Shown: positions 25,034-33,995, counted from the first letter of the stretch. The stretch: 52,367 bases of DNA from Bradyrhizobium sp. RP6 (GCF_003837805.1 NZ_RQIT01000035.1:1-52367), one strand, 5' to 3'. Numbers and translations are program-made. Notes: generated by a model from the sequence alone, not told the origin.

Positions 25034-25939
25034 ATGTTCGACCTCAACCAGCTCCGCTGCTTCGTCACGGTGGCGGAGGAACTGCATTTCGGCCGCGCCG
25101 CCGCGCGGCTGAACATGACCCAGCCGCCGTTGTCCCGGCAGATCCAGGTGCTCGAGCACATCATCGATGCGCCGCTGCTGGAACGCACCAGCCGATCGGT
25201 ACGCCTCACCCCTGCGGGGCGCAGCTTCCTGCCGGAGGCGCGGCGTATCCTCAAGCTTGCGGAAAGCGCCTCGCAAGTCGCCCGCCGCATCGCGCTCGGC
25301 AAGACCGGCTCGCTCAAGATCGGCTTCACCGCGGCCGCGGCCTACGGCTTCCTCCCCGAACTCGTCGCCGCCTGCCGCGCCAAGCTGCCCGAGGTCGATT
25401 TCTCGCTGAAGGAGATGGTGTCCGGCGACCAGTTCGAGGCGCTGACCTCCGGCCAGATCGACACCGGCCTGCTGAGGCCGCCGATCGCACGTCCCGAACT
25501 TGCCAGCCGCCGGGTCGTCGCCGAGCCGCTGCTCGCGGCGATCCCGAAGAAGCATCCGCTGGCCAGCGCCGACAGCATCACCATCAAGGATTTCGACGAC
25601 CAGCCCTTCGTGATGTACTCGCCCTATGAGAGCCGCTACTTCCACGACCTCCTGGTGGCGCTGTTCACCCGCGCCGACGTGCTGCCACGTTACGTCCAGC
25701 ACCTCAGCCAGATCCACTCGATCCTCGCGATGGTGCGCGCCGGCCTCGGCCTTGCCATCGTGCCGGCCGCAGCCGCCAGCCTGAAGATCTCCGACGTGCG
25801 CCTGCGTCCCCTGAAGCTGCGCACTCGCGTGCCCGTCGAACTGTTCATGGTGTGGCGCCGCGAGGACGAGAATCCGCTGCTGTCGGCGCTGGTCAAAATC
25901 GCCGGCGAATTGTCCTCCGCGGAGCCGACAGAGGATTGA
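25034..25939 (+). CDS. LysR-type transcriptional regulator, probably of aldarate catabolism
   Basis: This is a 301-residue LTTR. The winged helix-turn-helix at the N-terminus is MFDLNQLRCFVTVAEELHFG, then AAARLNMTQPPLSRQIQVLE (about 19-38) and LLERTSRSVRLTPAGRSFLP. The effector domain follows (LKIGFTAAAAYGFLPELV, then VMYSPYESRYFHDLLVALF). It resembles the CatR/BenM-type group. ATG at 25034 is the conserved start; an alternative at 24986 would add 16 residues without homology. It is located between the MFS and the first catabolic gene. A regulator sensing glucarate, galactarate or a pathway intermediate is the natural inference. No clear T-N11-A operator was pinned down. Confidence 0.88.
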   Translation: MFDLNQLRCFVTVAEELHFGRAAARLNMTQPPLSRQIQVLEHIIDAPLLERTSRSVRLTPAGRSFLPEARRILKLAESASQVARRIALGKTGSLKIGFTAAAAYGFLPELVAACRAKLPEVDFSLKEMVSGDQFEALTSGQIDTGLLRPPIARPELASRRVVAEPLLAAIPKKHPLASADSITIKDFDDQPFVMYSPYESRYFHDLLVALFTRADVLPRYVQHLSQIHSILAMVRAGLGLAIVPAAAASLKISDVRLRPLKLRTRVPVELFMVWRREDENPLLSALVKIAGELSSAEPTED

Positions 25940-26062
25940 TGCTCAATCCGCATCGGTCGATATAGGCTTTGGCTTGGACGCGCATCGAACGGTCTTCTAA
26001 ACCACGGCGCATGGACGCGCAGGCTTGCGTCCTCCGCAGCACGCACGAAGGGAGCAGCGCCC

Positions 26063-27007
26063 GTGAGCAAGATGACCCCGCAGGAAATGGCCCGAACGAT
26101 CGGATCCGGCCTCCTGTCTTTCCCCGTCACGCCGTTCAGGGCTGACTACTCCTTCGACGAGGCGATCTACCGCGCCAACATGGACTGGCTGTGCGGCTAC
26201 GACGTTGCCGGCCTGTTCGCCGCCGGCGGCACCGGCGAGTTCTTCTCACTGACGCCATCAGAGGTTCCGCAGATCGTCAAGGTCGCCGTCGAGGAGACCA
26301 AGGGCCGCGTGCCCGTGCTTGCCGGCACCGGCTACGGCACCGCAATCGCGCGCGAGATCGCGGTTGGTGCCGAGAAGGCCGGCGCCGACGGCCTCTTGCT
26401 GCTGCCGCCCTATCTCACCCATTCCGAGCAGGACGGCCTCGCCGCCCATGTCGAGGCAGTCTGTGCCGCCGTGAAGATCGGCGTCATCGTCTACAACCGC
26501 GACAACGCCATTCTCCAGCCCGACACGCTGGCGCGTCTCGCCGAGCGCTGCCCGAACCTCGTCGGCTACAAGGACGGCATCGGCGACATCGAGCTGATGA
26601 CCCGCGTCTACACCAGGCTCGGCGACCGCCTCACCTATATCGGCGGCCTGCCGACCGCGGAGACGTTCGCGCTGCCCTATCTCGACATGGGCGTGACGAC
26701 CTATTCCTCGGCGGTGTTCAACTTCGTTCCGGAGTTCGCCACCAACTTCTACGCCGCCGTGCGCAAGCGCGACCATGAGACGATCCAAGCCGGCCTGAAG
26801 AACTTCATCCTGCCGCTGATCGCGATCCGCAACCGCAAGAAGGGCTATGCGGTTTCGATCATCAAGGCCGGCATGAAGGTGATCGGCCGCGATTCCGGCC
26901 CGGTCCGGCCGCCGCTGACCGATCTCACCGAACCGGAGATCGCGGAGCTGACCACGCTGGTGAAGAAGCTGCCCGCCGCACGATCGTCACAACAGGCTGC
27001 AGAATAG
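26063..27007 (+). CDS. 5-dehydro-4-deoxyglucarate dehydratase (decarboxylating)
   Basis: This 314-residue member of the dihydrodipicolinate synthase/N-acetylneuraminate lyase barrel family converts 5-dehydro-4-deoxy-D-glucarate to 2,5-dioxopentanoate (2-oxoglutarate semialdehyde) plus CO2 and water (EC 4.2.1.41). The beta-barrel motifs are LLSFPVTPFRADYSFDEAIY, GLFAAGGTGEFFSLTPSEV and VGYKDGIGDIELM, where the Schiff-base lysine is K in YKDGIGD, and GGLPTAETFALPYLDMG. The start is GTG at 26063, with GAAGGGAGC upstream. It is followed by glucarate dehydratase after 26 bp, so the two are co-transcribed. The combination distinguishes it from DapA. Confidence 0.92.
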   Translation: MSKMTPQEMARTIGSGLLSFPVTPFRADYSFDEAIYRANMDWLCGYDVAGLFAAGGTGEFFSLTPSEVPQIVKVAVEETKGRVPVLAGTGYGTAIAREIAVGAEKAGADGLLLLPPYLTHSEQDGLAAHVEAVCAAVKIGVIVYNRDNAILQPDTLARLAERCPNLVGYKDGIGDIELMTRVYTRLGDRLTYIGGLPTAETFALPYLDMGVTTYSSAVFNFVPEFATNFYAAVRKRDHETIQAGLKNFILPLIAIRNRKKGYAVSIIKAGMKVIGRDSGPVRPPLTDLTEPEIAELTTLVKKLPAARSSQQAAE

Positions 27008-27033
27008 CAGTCGACAACAGGGAGGAGCGTGCA

Positions 27034-28377
27034 ATGGCCCGGACCGAGATTTCTGGCGCACCTGTTGTCACCGCGATCCAGGTGATCCCGGTCGCGGGCC
27101 GCGACAGCATGCTCCTCAATTTGAGCGGCGCGCATGCGCCGTTCTTCACTCGCAACATCGTCATCCTCACCGACAATGCCGGTCACACCGGCGTCGGCGA
27201 GGTGCCGGGCGGGCAGAAGATCTGGCAGACGCTGCACGACGCCCGCGATCTCGTCGTCGGCAAGGCCGTCGGCGCGATGAACAACATCCTCGCCGACGTC
27301 CGCACCGCCTTCGCCGACCGCGACGCCGACGGCCGCGGCAAGCAGACGTTCGACCTCCGCGTCATGATCCACGCGGTCACGGCGATCGAATCCGCGTTGC
27401 TCGATCTGCTCGGCCAGCATCTCGATCTTCCCGTCGCGGCGCTGCTCGGCGAAGGCCAGCAGCGCAAGAGCGTCGAGACTCTCGGCTATCTCTTCTTCGT
27501 CGGCGACCGGCGCAAGTCGAAGCTCGACTACGTCACCGGCGAGACCGGCAAGGCGGAATGGTTCAACCTCCGCCATCAGGAGGCGATGACGCCCGAGGCC
27601 GTGGTGCGGCTCGCGGAGGCCACCCACGACCATTACGGCTTCGCCGACTTCAAGCTGAAGGGCGGTGTGCTCCGCGGCGAGCAGGAGATCGAGGCCGTCA
27701 CCGCCATCGCAAAACGCTTCCCCCGCGCGCGCGTCACGCTCGACCCTAACGGCGCCTGGTCGCTCGACGAGGCCATCAGGCTCTGCAGGGGCATGCACGG
27801 CGTCCTCGCCTATGCCGAGGACCCCTGCGGCGCCGAGGCCGGCTTCTCCGGCCGCGAGATCATGGCCGAGTTTCGCCGCGCCACCGGCCTGCCGACCGCA
27901 ACCAACATGATCGCCACAGACTGGCGGCAACTCTCCCACGCGTTGCGCTTGGGGTCGGTGGACATCCCGCTGGCCGATCCCCATTTCTGGACCATGCAAG
28001 GCTCGGTGCGCGTGGCCCAGACCTGCCGTGACAACGGCCTGACCTGGGGCTCGCACTCCAACAACCACTTTGACATCTCGCTCGCCATGTTCACTCATGT
28101 CGGCGCCGCCGCCCCCGGCAAGGTGACCGCGATCGACACCCACTGGATCTGGCAGGATGGCCAGGCGTTGACGAAGGAGCCGCTCCGGATCAGGGGCGGC
28201 AAGATCGCAGTGCCCGGTCGCCCCGGCCTCGGCATCGACATCGACCGCGCGGCCATCGAGGCCGCGCACGAGCTTTACAAGAAGCATGGACTTGGCGCAC
28301 GGAATGACGCTATGGCCATGCAGGACCTGATCCCCGGCTGGACCTTCGACGACAAGCGTCCGTGCCTCGTGCGTTAA
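27034..28377 (+). CDS. gudD: Glucarate dehydratase
   Basis: This 447-residue member of the enolase superfamily (EC 4.2.1.40) dehydrates D-glucarate, and also L-idarate, to 5-keto-4-deoxy-D-glucarate. Motifs in order: FADFKLKGGVLRGEQEIE (K-x-K general base), RVTLDPNGAWSLDEAI and YAEDPCGAEAGFSGRE (metal ligands D and E), TATNMIATDWRQLSH, and GLTWGSHSNNHFDISLAM (catalytic His), which is diagnostic for GlucD. Full family length. ATG at 27034 follows GGGAGGAGCG. It lies between the dehydratase-decarboxylase and the semialdehyde dehydrogenase of the same pathway. Confidence 0.95.
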   Translation: MARTEISGAPVVTAIQVIPVAGRDSMLLNLSGAHAPFFTRNIVILTDNAGHTGVGEVPGGQKIWQTLHDARDLVVGKAVGAMNNILADVRTAFADRDADGRGKQTFDLRVMIHAVTAIESALLDLLGQHLDLPVAALLGEGQQRKSVETLGYLFFVGDRRKSKLDYVTGETGKAEWFNLRHQEAMTPEAVVRLAEATHDHYGFADFKLKGGVLRGEQEIEAVTAIAKRFPRARVTLDPNGAWSLDEAIRLCRGMHGVLAYAEDPCGAEAGFSGREIMAEFRRATGLPTATNMIATDWRQLSHALRLGSVDIPLADPHFWTMQGSVRVAQTCRDNGLTWGSHSNNHFDISLAMFTHVGAAAPGKVTAIDTHWIWQDGQALTKEPLRIRGGKIAVPGRPGLGIDIDRAAIEAAHELYKKHGLGARNDAMAMQDLIPGWTFDDKRPCLVR

Positions 28378-28456
28378 AAAAGTTCGGGCATGAACCGGCA
28401 AAAGTGGACACCGGTTTTCCGATGGGATCATGCCCTTGAACAGGGAGGAAAAAAAG

Positions 28457-29905
28457 ATGACAGCGATCCTGAAGAACTTCATCGGCGGCGAATGGGTCGA
28501 CGGCTCCGGCGTCACCAGGAACATCAATCCCTCCAACACCAACGACCTCGTCGGCGAATACGCCAAGGCCGACAAGGCGCAGACCGAGAAGGCGATCGCC
28601 GCCGCAAAGGCCGCCTTCCCCGCCTGGGCGCGCTCGACGCCGCAGGAGCGTTATGACGCGCTGAACAAGATCTCCGCCGAGATCCTCTCCCGCAAGGAAG
28701 AGCTGGGCCGCCTACTCGCGCGGGAGGAAGGCAAGACCTTGCCGGAAGGCATCGGCGAGGTCGCCCGTGCCGGCCAGATCTTCGCGTTCTTCGCCGGTGA
28801 AGCGCTGCGCCTGATCGGCGAGAAGGGCGCCTCCGTCCGTCCCGGCCTCGATGTCGAGCTCACGCGCGAGCCGGTCGGCGTCGTCGGCATGATCACGCCC
28901 TGGAATTTCCCGATCGCGATCCCGGCCTGGAAGATCGCCCCGGCGCTGTGCTATGGCAACACCGTCGTGTTCAAGCCGGCCGAGTTGGTGCCTGGCTCTG
29001 GACATGCGCTCGCCGAGATCATCACCCGTTCCGGCATTCCCGCCGGGGTGTTCAACCTCGTGGTCGGCTCCGGCTCCGTAGTCGGCCAGACGCTGCTCGA
29101 GCATCCCGATGTCGCCGCGATCTCCTTCACCGGCTCGGTGCAAACGGGCCGAAAGATCGCGCAGGCCTGCGTGCTGTCGAACCCCATGAAGAAATTCCAG
29201 CTCGAGATGGGCGGCAAGAATCCGCTGGTCGTGCTCGACGACGCCGACCTCAAGACCGCCGTCGAGGTCGCCGTCAACGGCGCCTATTTCTCCACCGGCC
29301 AGCGCTGCACCGCCTCCTCGCGCCTGATCGTCACCGAAGGCATCCATGACCGCTTCGTCGCGGCGATGGCCGAGCGGCTGAAGGGCCTGTCGGTGGACGA
29401 CGCGCTCAAGGCCGGCGTGCATATCGGCCCGGTGGTCGACCAGAGCCAGCTCGACCAGGACCTGCGCTACATCAAGATCGGCCAGGACGAGGGCGCCAAG
29501 CTCGCCTTCGGCGGCGAGCTGCTCAAGCGCGAGAACCCCGGTCACTATCTCCAACCGGCGCTGTTCACAGAAGCCAACAACAACATGCGCATCGCGCGCG
29601 AGGAGATTTTCGGCCCGGTCGCCGCCGTCATCCGCGCCAAGAACTACGAGGAGGCGCTCGCGATCTCCAACGACACCGAGTTCGGCCTTGCCTCCGGCAT
29701 CTGCACCACCAGCCTGAAATACGCTTCGCACTACAAGCGCAACAGCGAGTCGGGCATGGTGATGGTCAATCTGCCGACCGCCGGCGTCGACTATCACGTG
29801 CCGTTCGGCGGCCGCAAGGGCTCGAGCTACGGCGCCCGCGAGCAGGGCTCCTATGCCCGCGAGTTCTACACGACGGTGAAGACGGCTTACACCTTCCCCG
29901 GCTGA
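28457..29905 (+). CDS. 2-oxoglutarate semialdehyde dehydrogenase (NAD(P)+)
   Basis: This is a 482-residue aldehyde dehydrogenase. Motifs: GMITPWNFPIAIPAWKIAPA (coenzyme site), ISFTGSVQTGRK (Rossmann loop), FQLEMGGKNPLVVLDDADL with the general-base Glu, and FSTGQRCTASSRLIV with the catalytic Cys. It is a member of the family that oxidises 2,5-dioxopentanoate to 2-oxoglutarate (EC 1.2.1.26), the last step of aldarate catabolism. Context (behind 5-dehydro-4-deoxyglucarate dehydratase and GudD) makes the substrate assignment. ATG at 28457 follows AGGGAGGAAAAAAAG. An in-frame ATG at 28430 would add 9 residues without similarity. A palindromic repeat follows before the galactarate dehydratase gene. 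Confidence 0.92.
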   Translation: MTAILKNFIGGEWVDGSGVTRNINPSNTNDLVGEYAKADKAQTEKAIAAAKAAFPAWARSTPQERYDALNKISAEILSRKEELGRLLAREEGKTLPEGIGEVARAGQIFAFFAGEALRLIGEKGASVRPGLDVELTREPVGVVGMITPWNFPIAIPAWKIAPALCYGNTVVFKPAELVPGSGHALAEIITRSGIPAGVFNLVVGSGSVVGQTLLEHPDVAAISFTGSVQTGRKIAQACVLSNPMKKFQLEMGGKNPLVVLDDADLKTAVEVAVNGAYFSTGQRCTASSRLIVTEGIHDRFVAAMAERLKGLSVDDALKAGVHIGPVVDQSQLDQDLRYIKIGQDEGAKLAFGGELLKRENPGHYLQPALFTEANNNMRIAREEIFGPVAAVIRAKNYEEALAISNDTEFGLASGICTTSLKYASHYKRNSESGMVMVNLPTAGVDYHVPFGGRKGSSYGAREQGSYAREFYTTVKTAYTFPG

Positions 29906-29917
29906 TAGGCCGATATC

Positions 29918-30004
29918 GTAGGGTGGGTTAGCGCAGCGTAACCCAACTCTTCTGCTTCCGCGGATACCGACATTGGTCGGTTACGCCGCGCTAACCCACC
30001 CTAC
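29918..30004. repeat. Palindromic repeat between aldehyde dehydrogenase and garD
   Basis: Arms 29918-29943 (starting GTAGGGTGGGTTAGCGCAGC) and 29979-30004 (ending CCGCGCTAACCCACCCTAC) are inverted repeats of 26 bp with a single mismatch. The loop is 35 nt. The GTAGGGTGGGTTAGCGC...CCACCCTAC element is a dispersed family in Bradyrhizobium and other genomes. It lies 12 bp after the dehydrogenase stop and 16 bp before the garD ATG, so it may act as a partial terminator or mRNA-stability hairpin inside the operon. Confidence 0.75.
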
Positions 30005-30020
30005 AAATCCGGAGTCCATC

Positions 30021-31562
30021 ATGGACCAGGACGTCGCGGCGAAAGAGCAGCCCCGCTACATCAAGCTCAACGAGCGCGACAATGTCGCGATCGTGGTCAA
30101 CGATTTCGGGCTTCCCGCCGGCTCGCGCTTTGCCAGCGGCCTGACGCTGCGCGCCTTCGTGCCGCAGGGGCACAAGACGGCCCTGGTCGACATCGCGGAA
30201 GGTGAACCGATCATCCGTTATGGCGAGATCATCGGCTATGCGCTGTCGCCGATCGAGGCCGGCGAATGGGTGGACGAGGCGCGCATCCGCATGCCGGAGG
30301 CCCCCGCCCTCGACAAGCTCGAGATCTCCACCGCCGTCCCCGCCCCGCTGCCGCCGCTCGAAGGCTTCACCTTCGAAGGCTACCGCAATCCCGACGGTTC
30401 GGTCGGCACCAAGAACATTCTCGGCATCTCCTCCTCCGTGCAATGCGTCAAGGGCACGATGGAATATGCGGTCAAGCGCATTCGCGCCGAGCTGTTGCCG
30501 AAATACCCGAACGTCGATGACGTCGTGCCGCTGACCCACGCTTATGGCTGCGGTGTCGCCATCAATGCGCCCGACGCGGTGGTGCCGATCCGCACCCTGC
30601 AGAACCTCGCGCTCAATCCGAATTTCGGCGGCGAGATCTTGGTTGTCGGCCTCGGCTGCGAGAAGCTGGCGCCGGAACGGCTGGTGCCGGAGGGCGTCGG
30701 CGATGCCATCGTGCGCATGCAGGACGAGGTCTTCGACGGGTTCGGCGCCATCGTCGATGCGATCATGAGCCAGGCCGAGGCGCGGCTAAAAGTGCTCGAC
30801 ACCCGCAAGCGCGAGACCTGCCCGGCGTCCGATCTCGTCATCGGCCTGCAGTGCGGCGGCAGCGACGCCTTCTCGGGCGTCACCGCAAATCCCGCCGTCG
30901 GCTTCGCCGCCGACCTCCTGGTGCGCGCCGGCGCCACCGTGATGTTCTCGGAAGTGACGGAAGTGCGCGACGCCATCCAGCTGCTCACGCGCCGCGCCAT
31001 CAACGAGGACGTCGGCCGCGCACTGGTGCGCGAAATGGCCTGGTACGATTCCTATCTGGCCCGCGGCGGCGCCGACCGCAGCGCCAACACCACGCCCGGC
31101 AACAAGAAGGGCGGCCTCGCCAACATCGTCGAGAAGTCATTGGGCTCGATCGTGAAGTCCGGGTCATCCGCCATCACCGGCGTGCTGTCGCCCGGCGAGA
31201 AGGCGACGCAGAAAGGCATGCTGTTCGCGGCAACCCCCGCCTCCGACTTCATCTGCGGCACGCTGCAGCTCGCCTCGGGCATGACGCTGCAGGTGTTCAC
31301 CACCGGCCGCGGCACGCCATACGGTCTTGCGGCCGCGCCCGTGATCAAGGTCGCGACCCGCAGCGAGCTCGCGCGGCGCTGGAAGGACCTGATCGACTTC
31401 GACGCCGGCAGCATTGCCACTGGCGAGAAGACCATCGAGGAATGCGGCTGGGACCTGTTTCGCCTGATCCTCGACGTCGCCTCCGGCCGCACCAAGCCAT
31501 GGTCGGACCGCTGGGGCATCCACAACGATCTGACGCTGTTCAATCCGGCGCCGGTGACCTGA
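30021..31562 (+). CDS. garD: Galactarate dehydratase (UxaA/GarD family)
   Basis: This 513-residue GarD/UxaA-family dehydratase (EC 4.2.1.42) dehydrates galactarate (meso-galactaric acid) to 5-keto-4-deoxy-D-glucarate. It has an N-terminal SAF-type domain (IKLNERDNVAIVVNDFGLPA). The catalytic part includes RNPDGSVGTKNILGISSSVQ, PLTHAYGCGVAINAPDAV, LVVGLGCEKLAPERL, LVIGLQCGGSDAFSGVTANP and GSSAITGVLSPGEK. The cysteines in these motifs are the metal ligands in this family. GGAGTCC precedes the ATG at 30021. It is the last gene of the aldarate island and converges on the same intermediate as GudD. A weak hairpin (31598-31617) follows 36 bp after the stop. Confidence 0.93.
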   Translation: MDQDVAAKEQPRYIKLNERDNVAIVVNDFGLPAGSRFASGLTLRAFVPQGHKTALVDIAEGEPIIRYGEIIGYALSPIEAGEWVDEARIRMPEAPALDKLEISTAVPAPLPPLEGFTFEGYRNPDGSVGTKNILGISSSVQCVKGTMEYAVKRIRAELLPKYPNVDDVVPLTHAYGCGVAINAPDAVVPIRTLQNLALNPNFGGEILVVGLGCEKLAPERLVPEGVGDAIVRMQDEVFDGFGAIVDAIMSQAEARLKVLDTRKRETCPASDLVIGLQCGGSDAFSGVTANPAVGFAADLLVRAGATVMFSEVTEVRDAIQLLTRRAINEDVGRALVREMAWYDSYLARGGADRSANTTPGNKKGGLANIVEKSLGSIVKSGSSAITGVLSPGEKATQKGMLFAATPASDFICGTLQLASGMTLQVFTTGRGTPYGLAAAPVIKVATRSELARRWKDLIDFDAGSIATGEKTIEECGWDLFRLILDVASGRTKPWSDRWGIHNDLTLFNPAPVT

Positions 31563-31597
31563 GCGCGGCAAGCGCGACGAAACCATCCTGCAATAGC

Positions 31598-31617
31598 GCG
31601 AAGAGTGTCATCTTCGC
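31598..31617. terminator. Weak hairpin after garD
   Basis: GCGAAGA (31598-31604), loop of 6, TCTTCGC (31611-31617). The T-run is poor. It lies in the 78-bp gap between convergent garD and the next gene. It may terminate the aldarate transcript, but the call is tentative. Confidence 0.35.
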
Positions 31618-31640
31618 TCTCATCGCGCGATTGATGGCGT

Positions 31641-31997
31641 CTAGGTCATGCTGCCCGGCATGAAGCAGCGCACGCGCGGATGGCCGTCGATGTAGTGCTT
31701 CCAGACCATGGTGCGGCCGAACTTGTTCGGCACGGTGATCACCGCACCGTCCGGCACCACGACCCATTCGTCGTCGATCCGCACGCGGTAGCGGCCGCGA
31801 TCCGATTCCCAATCGACGTCGGCAATGACGTAGCCGTCGGCATCCGAGCAGCACTGCCCGAATTCGCTGTGCAGACTCTCGAACCAGGGTTTTAGCGGCG
31901 AGTTGGCGTAGCGGCCGTCGTCGCGCGCCAGCGCCGAAGCCGCGAGCAGCGTCGTCAGCCCCAGCAGCGTGGCCGCACCTGATATGGCAGGTCTCAT
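31641..31997 (-). CDS. Small secreted protein, function unknown
   Basis: This 118-residue protein has an N-terminal signal peptide (MRPAISGAATLLGLTTLLAA, SALARDD). The mature part is YANSPLKPWFESLHSEFGQC, then CSDADGYVIADVDWESDRGR, with adjacent cysteines (QCCSDADG) and a C-terminal cysteine (RVRCFMPGSMT). An odd number of Cys (three) suggests one free or an intermolecular bond. It matches a recurrent uncharacterised alphaproteobacterial type, with no enzyme motif. ATG at 31997 follows GGAGACGAC. It is convergent with garD and in the same orientation as the DUF2147 gene upstream, 273 bp away. Confidence 0.72.
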   Translation of the reverse strand: MRPAISGAATLLGLTTLLAASALARDDGRYANSPLKPWFESLHSEFGQCCSDADGYVIADVDWESDRGRYRVRIDDEWVVVPDGAVITVPNKFGRTMVWKHYIDGHPRVRCFMPGSMT

Positions 31998-32270
31998 GTC
32001 GTCTCCGCGGTCGAAGTGATCGCCGCGAGGCAAACGCCACCGTCTGCCCGCAGCACCGCGCGCGACAGGCATGGAGACGGCGACTCGCTCCCCAGCGGCT
32101 TTGCCGACAGCTATGCAAATCCGGCGCCAGCACGCATTCCGGGGAACTACTGGAGCAGGCTCGGCACGCATTCGCCCTTCGGCGAACGTGGCCGCGCAGA
32201 CCGTCTGCCCATGCGGGAAATGACCGGGCGCCGAAGCTACCGCCGATCGGGCAACAGTGCTTTGCGGGCC
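31998..32270. other. Intergenic spacer
   Basis: This 273-bp gap lies between two leftward genes. It must carry the promoter of the small secreted protein gene. I see no strong hairpin, dyad or repeat, and no supported small gene. Confidence 0.4.
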
Positions 32271-32864
32271 TTACTGCTTCGGTGCCGGCGCCATCATGCC
32301 GCCGCCCTTCTTCGTCGCGGGCGCCGGCGGCTTCACTGCGGCGGCTTGCGCAGGCAGATACTTCGCGACGATGGCGGGATCGACCTGGGCGATGTTGGCG
32401 TCAGGCAGACGCGTCCAGGTCTCGTCCTTGCCGAGCAGCGCGATGCCGAGATAGCCGCGCAGCGTCAGGGTCTGGCCGTCGGGGCTGATCCGCATGTTGG
32501 CCTTCCAGATCTGACCGTCGCGCGGATTAAGCACGTTGCCGCCTTCGTATTTCAATCCTTCGCGCTTCATGTTGCGGACGAAGGAGATGCCGAGCACCCG
32601 GGCGTTCTTGCGGTCGTCGGTGCATTTGCTGCAGACCTCGTTCGGGTCGTCGGTCGGCCGCGGAAAGGTCTTGGCGATCACGCCTTCGAAGACGCCGTTG
32701 TGGTCGATGAAGAGGAACCATCCGACCGTCCTGCCGTCTTCCACCTTCTGCCAGAGGCCCGCCGCCGTGGGCTCGGTGGTCTGCGCCGCACACGGGCTCA
32801 CCGTCGCGAGCGACAATGCCAGCGCGAGGAAGGAGAGCAGCCGAAAGCTGGAACAAATTCGCAT
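32271..32864 (-). CDS. DUF2147 family exported protein
   Basis: This 197-residue protein has a signal peptide (SSFRLLSFLALALSLATVSP, CAAQ). The DUF2147 core begins TAAGLWQKVEDGRTVGWFLF with the family's G-x-W pattern. It continues VCSKCTDDRKNARVLGISFV and NVLNPRDGQIWKANMRISPD, then LTLRGYLGIALLGKDETWTR. The C-terminal 35 residues are Ala/Pro/Lys-rich (QAAAVKPPAPATKKGG). Members are small lipocalin-like periplasmic proteins of unknown function. ATG at 32864 is preceded by AGGTGATC. The cysteine pair C-x2-C in SKCTD might form a disulfide. Confidence 0.88.
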   Translation of the reverse strand: MRICSSFRLLSFLALALSLATVSPCAAQTTEPTAAGLWQKVEDGRTVGWFLFIDHNGVFEGVIAKTFPRPTDDPNEVCSKCTDDRKNARVLGISFVRNMKREGLKYEGGNVLNPRDGQIWKANMRISPDGQTLTLRGYLGIALLGKDETWTRLPDANIAQVDPAIVAKYLPAQAAAVKPPAPATKKGGGMMAPAPKQ

Positions 32865-32966
32865 TAGATCACCTTGCTATTCCACAACCGGAATGGCCGT
32901 AGACTACGGCGATTTCGCGAACGGTTCCAGCACCAGAAACATGGGGCATCGCCTCACTGCGTTCCC

Positions 32967-33995
32967 TCAGTTGACACCGAGCTTCTTTTGCAGGCTGGAG
33001 GACGAAGTCGTGTACTGGAACACGAGCCGCTTCTCCGGATAGACGTAGCGATGGGCTTTTTGCGACATCAGCGCGCCCTCGTGGAAGCCGCACAGGATCA
33101 ACTTGAGCTTGCCGGGATAGGTGTTGATGTCGCCGATGGCGAAGATGCCCGACACGTTGGTCTCGAACGCGGATGTCTCGACCGGCACCAGATTGTTCTC
33201 CAGCGCAATCCCCCAATTCGCGACCGGGCCGAGCTTCATGGTCAGCCCGAAGAACGGCAGCATGGTATCGCAGGCGATTTCGCTCACGCTGTTGTCATTG
33301 CCCTTGACGGTCGCGCCGGTGAGCTTGCCGTCAGCGCCGGAGAGCGCGGTGACCTGGCCGAGCCGCAGATCCATCTTGCCGCCAGCGACCAGCGCGCGCA
33401 TCTGCTCGACGCTGTGGGGTGCGGCGCGAAACTCGTCCCGTCGGTGCAACAGCGTGATGCGCTTGGCCAAGGGATGCAGGTTGAGCGTCCAGTCGAGCGC
33501 GGAGTCGCCGCCGCCGACGATCAGCACGTTCTTGTCGCGGAACGTCTCCATCTTGCGCACGGCGTAGTGGACTGACGTGCCTTCATAGGCCTCGATGCCC
33601 GGCACCGGCGGACGCTTGGGCTGGAACGAGCCGCCGCCGGCCGCGATCACCACCACCTTGCATTCGAACACCTTGCCGGTATCGGTGGTACAGCGGAAGG
33701 CGGGATCGCCGATCTTCTCCACGGTCTCGACCATCTCGCCGAGATGGAACGTCGGGTGAAACGGCTTGATCTGCTCCATCAGCGCGTCGGTGAGGCCCTG
33801 CCCGGAGACCTGCGGAATGCCGGGAATGTCGTAGATCGGCTTTTCCGGATAGAGCTCGGCGCACTGTCCGCCGACCTTGTCGAGGATGTCGACGAAGTGC
33901 GTCTTCATGTCGAGAAGGCCGAGCTCGAAGGCGGCGAACAGACCGCAGGGGCCGGCGCCAATGATCAGCACATCGGTTTTGATCGCGTCGCTCAT
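32967..33995 (-). CDS. Ferredoxin/flavodoxin-NADP+ reductase (thioredoxin-reductase type)
   Basis: This is a 342-residue flavoprotein. FAD site: VLIIGAGPCGLFAAFELGLL; NADPH site: VLIVGGGDSALDWTLNLHPL. The C-terminal FAD loop is VSGIFAIGDINTYPGKLKLI, followed by aromatic-containing residues that cover the flavin in this family (YVYPEKRLVFQYTTS). It lacks the CxxC of thioredoxin reductase and so belongs to the TrxR-like ferredoxin reductases (EC 1.18.1.2) found in Bacillus, Chlorobium and Rhodopseudomonas. It is divergent from a thioesterase gene that lies between it and a [2Fe-2S] ferredoxin gene. The arrangement recalls RPA3954 to RPA3956 of R. palustris (from memory, not searched). Confidence 0.93.
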   Translation of the reverse strand: MSDAIKTDVLIIGAGPCGLFAAFELGLLDMKTHFVDILDKVGGQCAELYPEKPIYDIPGIPQVSGQGLTDALMEQIKPFHPTFHLGEMVETVEKIGDPAFRCTTDTGKVFECKVVVIAAGGGSFQPKRPPVPGIEAYEGTSVHYAVRKMETFRDKNVLIVGGGDSALDWTLNLHPLAKRITLLHRRDEFRAAPHSVEQMRALVAGGKMDLRLGQVTALSGADGKLTGATVKGNDNSVSEIACDTMLPFFGLTMKLGPVANWGIALENNLVPVETSAFETNVSGIFAIGDINTYPGKLKLILCGFHEGALMSQKAHRYVYPEKRLVFQYTTSSSSLQKKLGVN

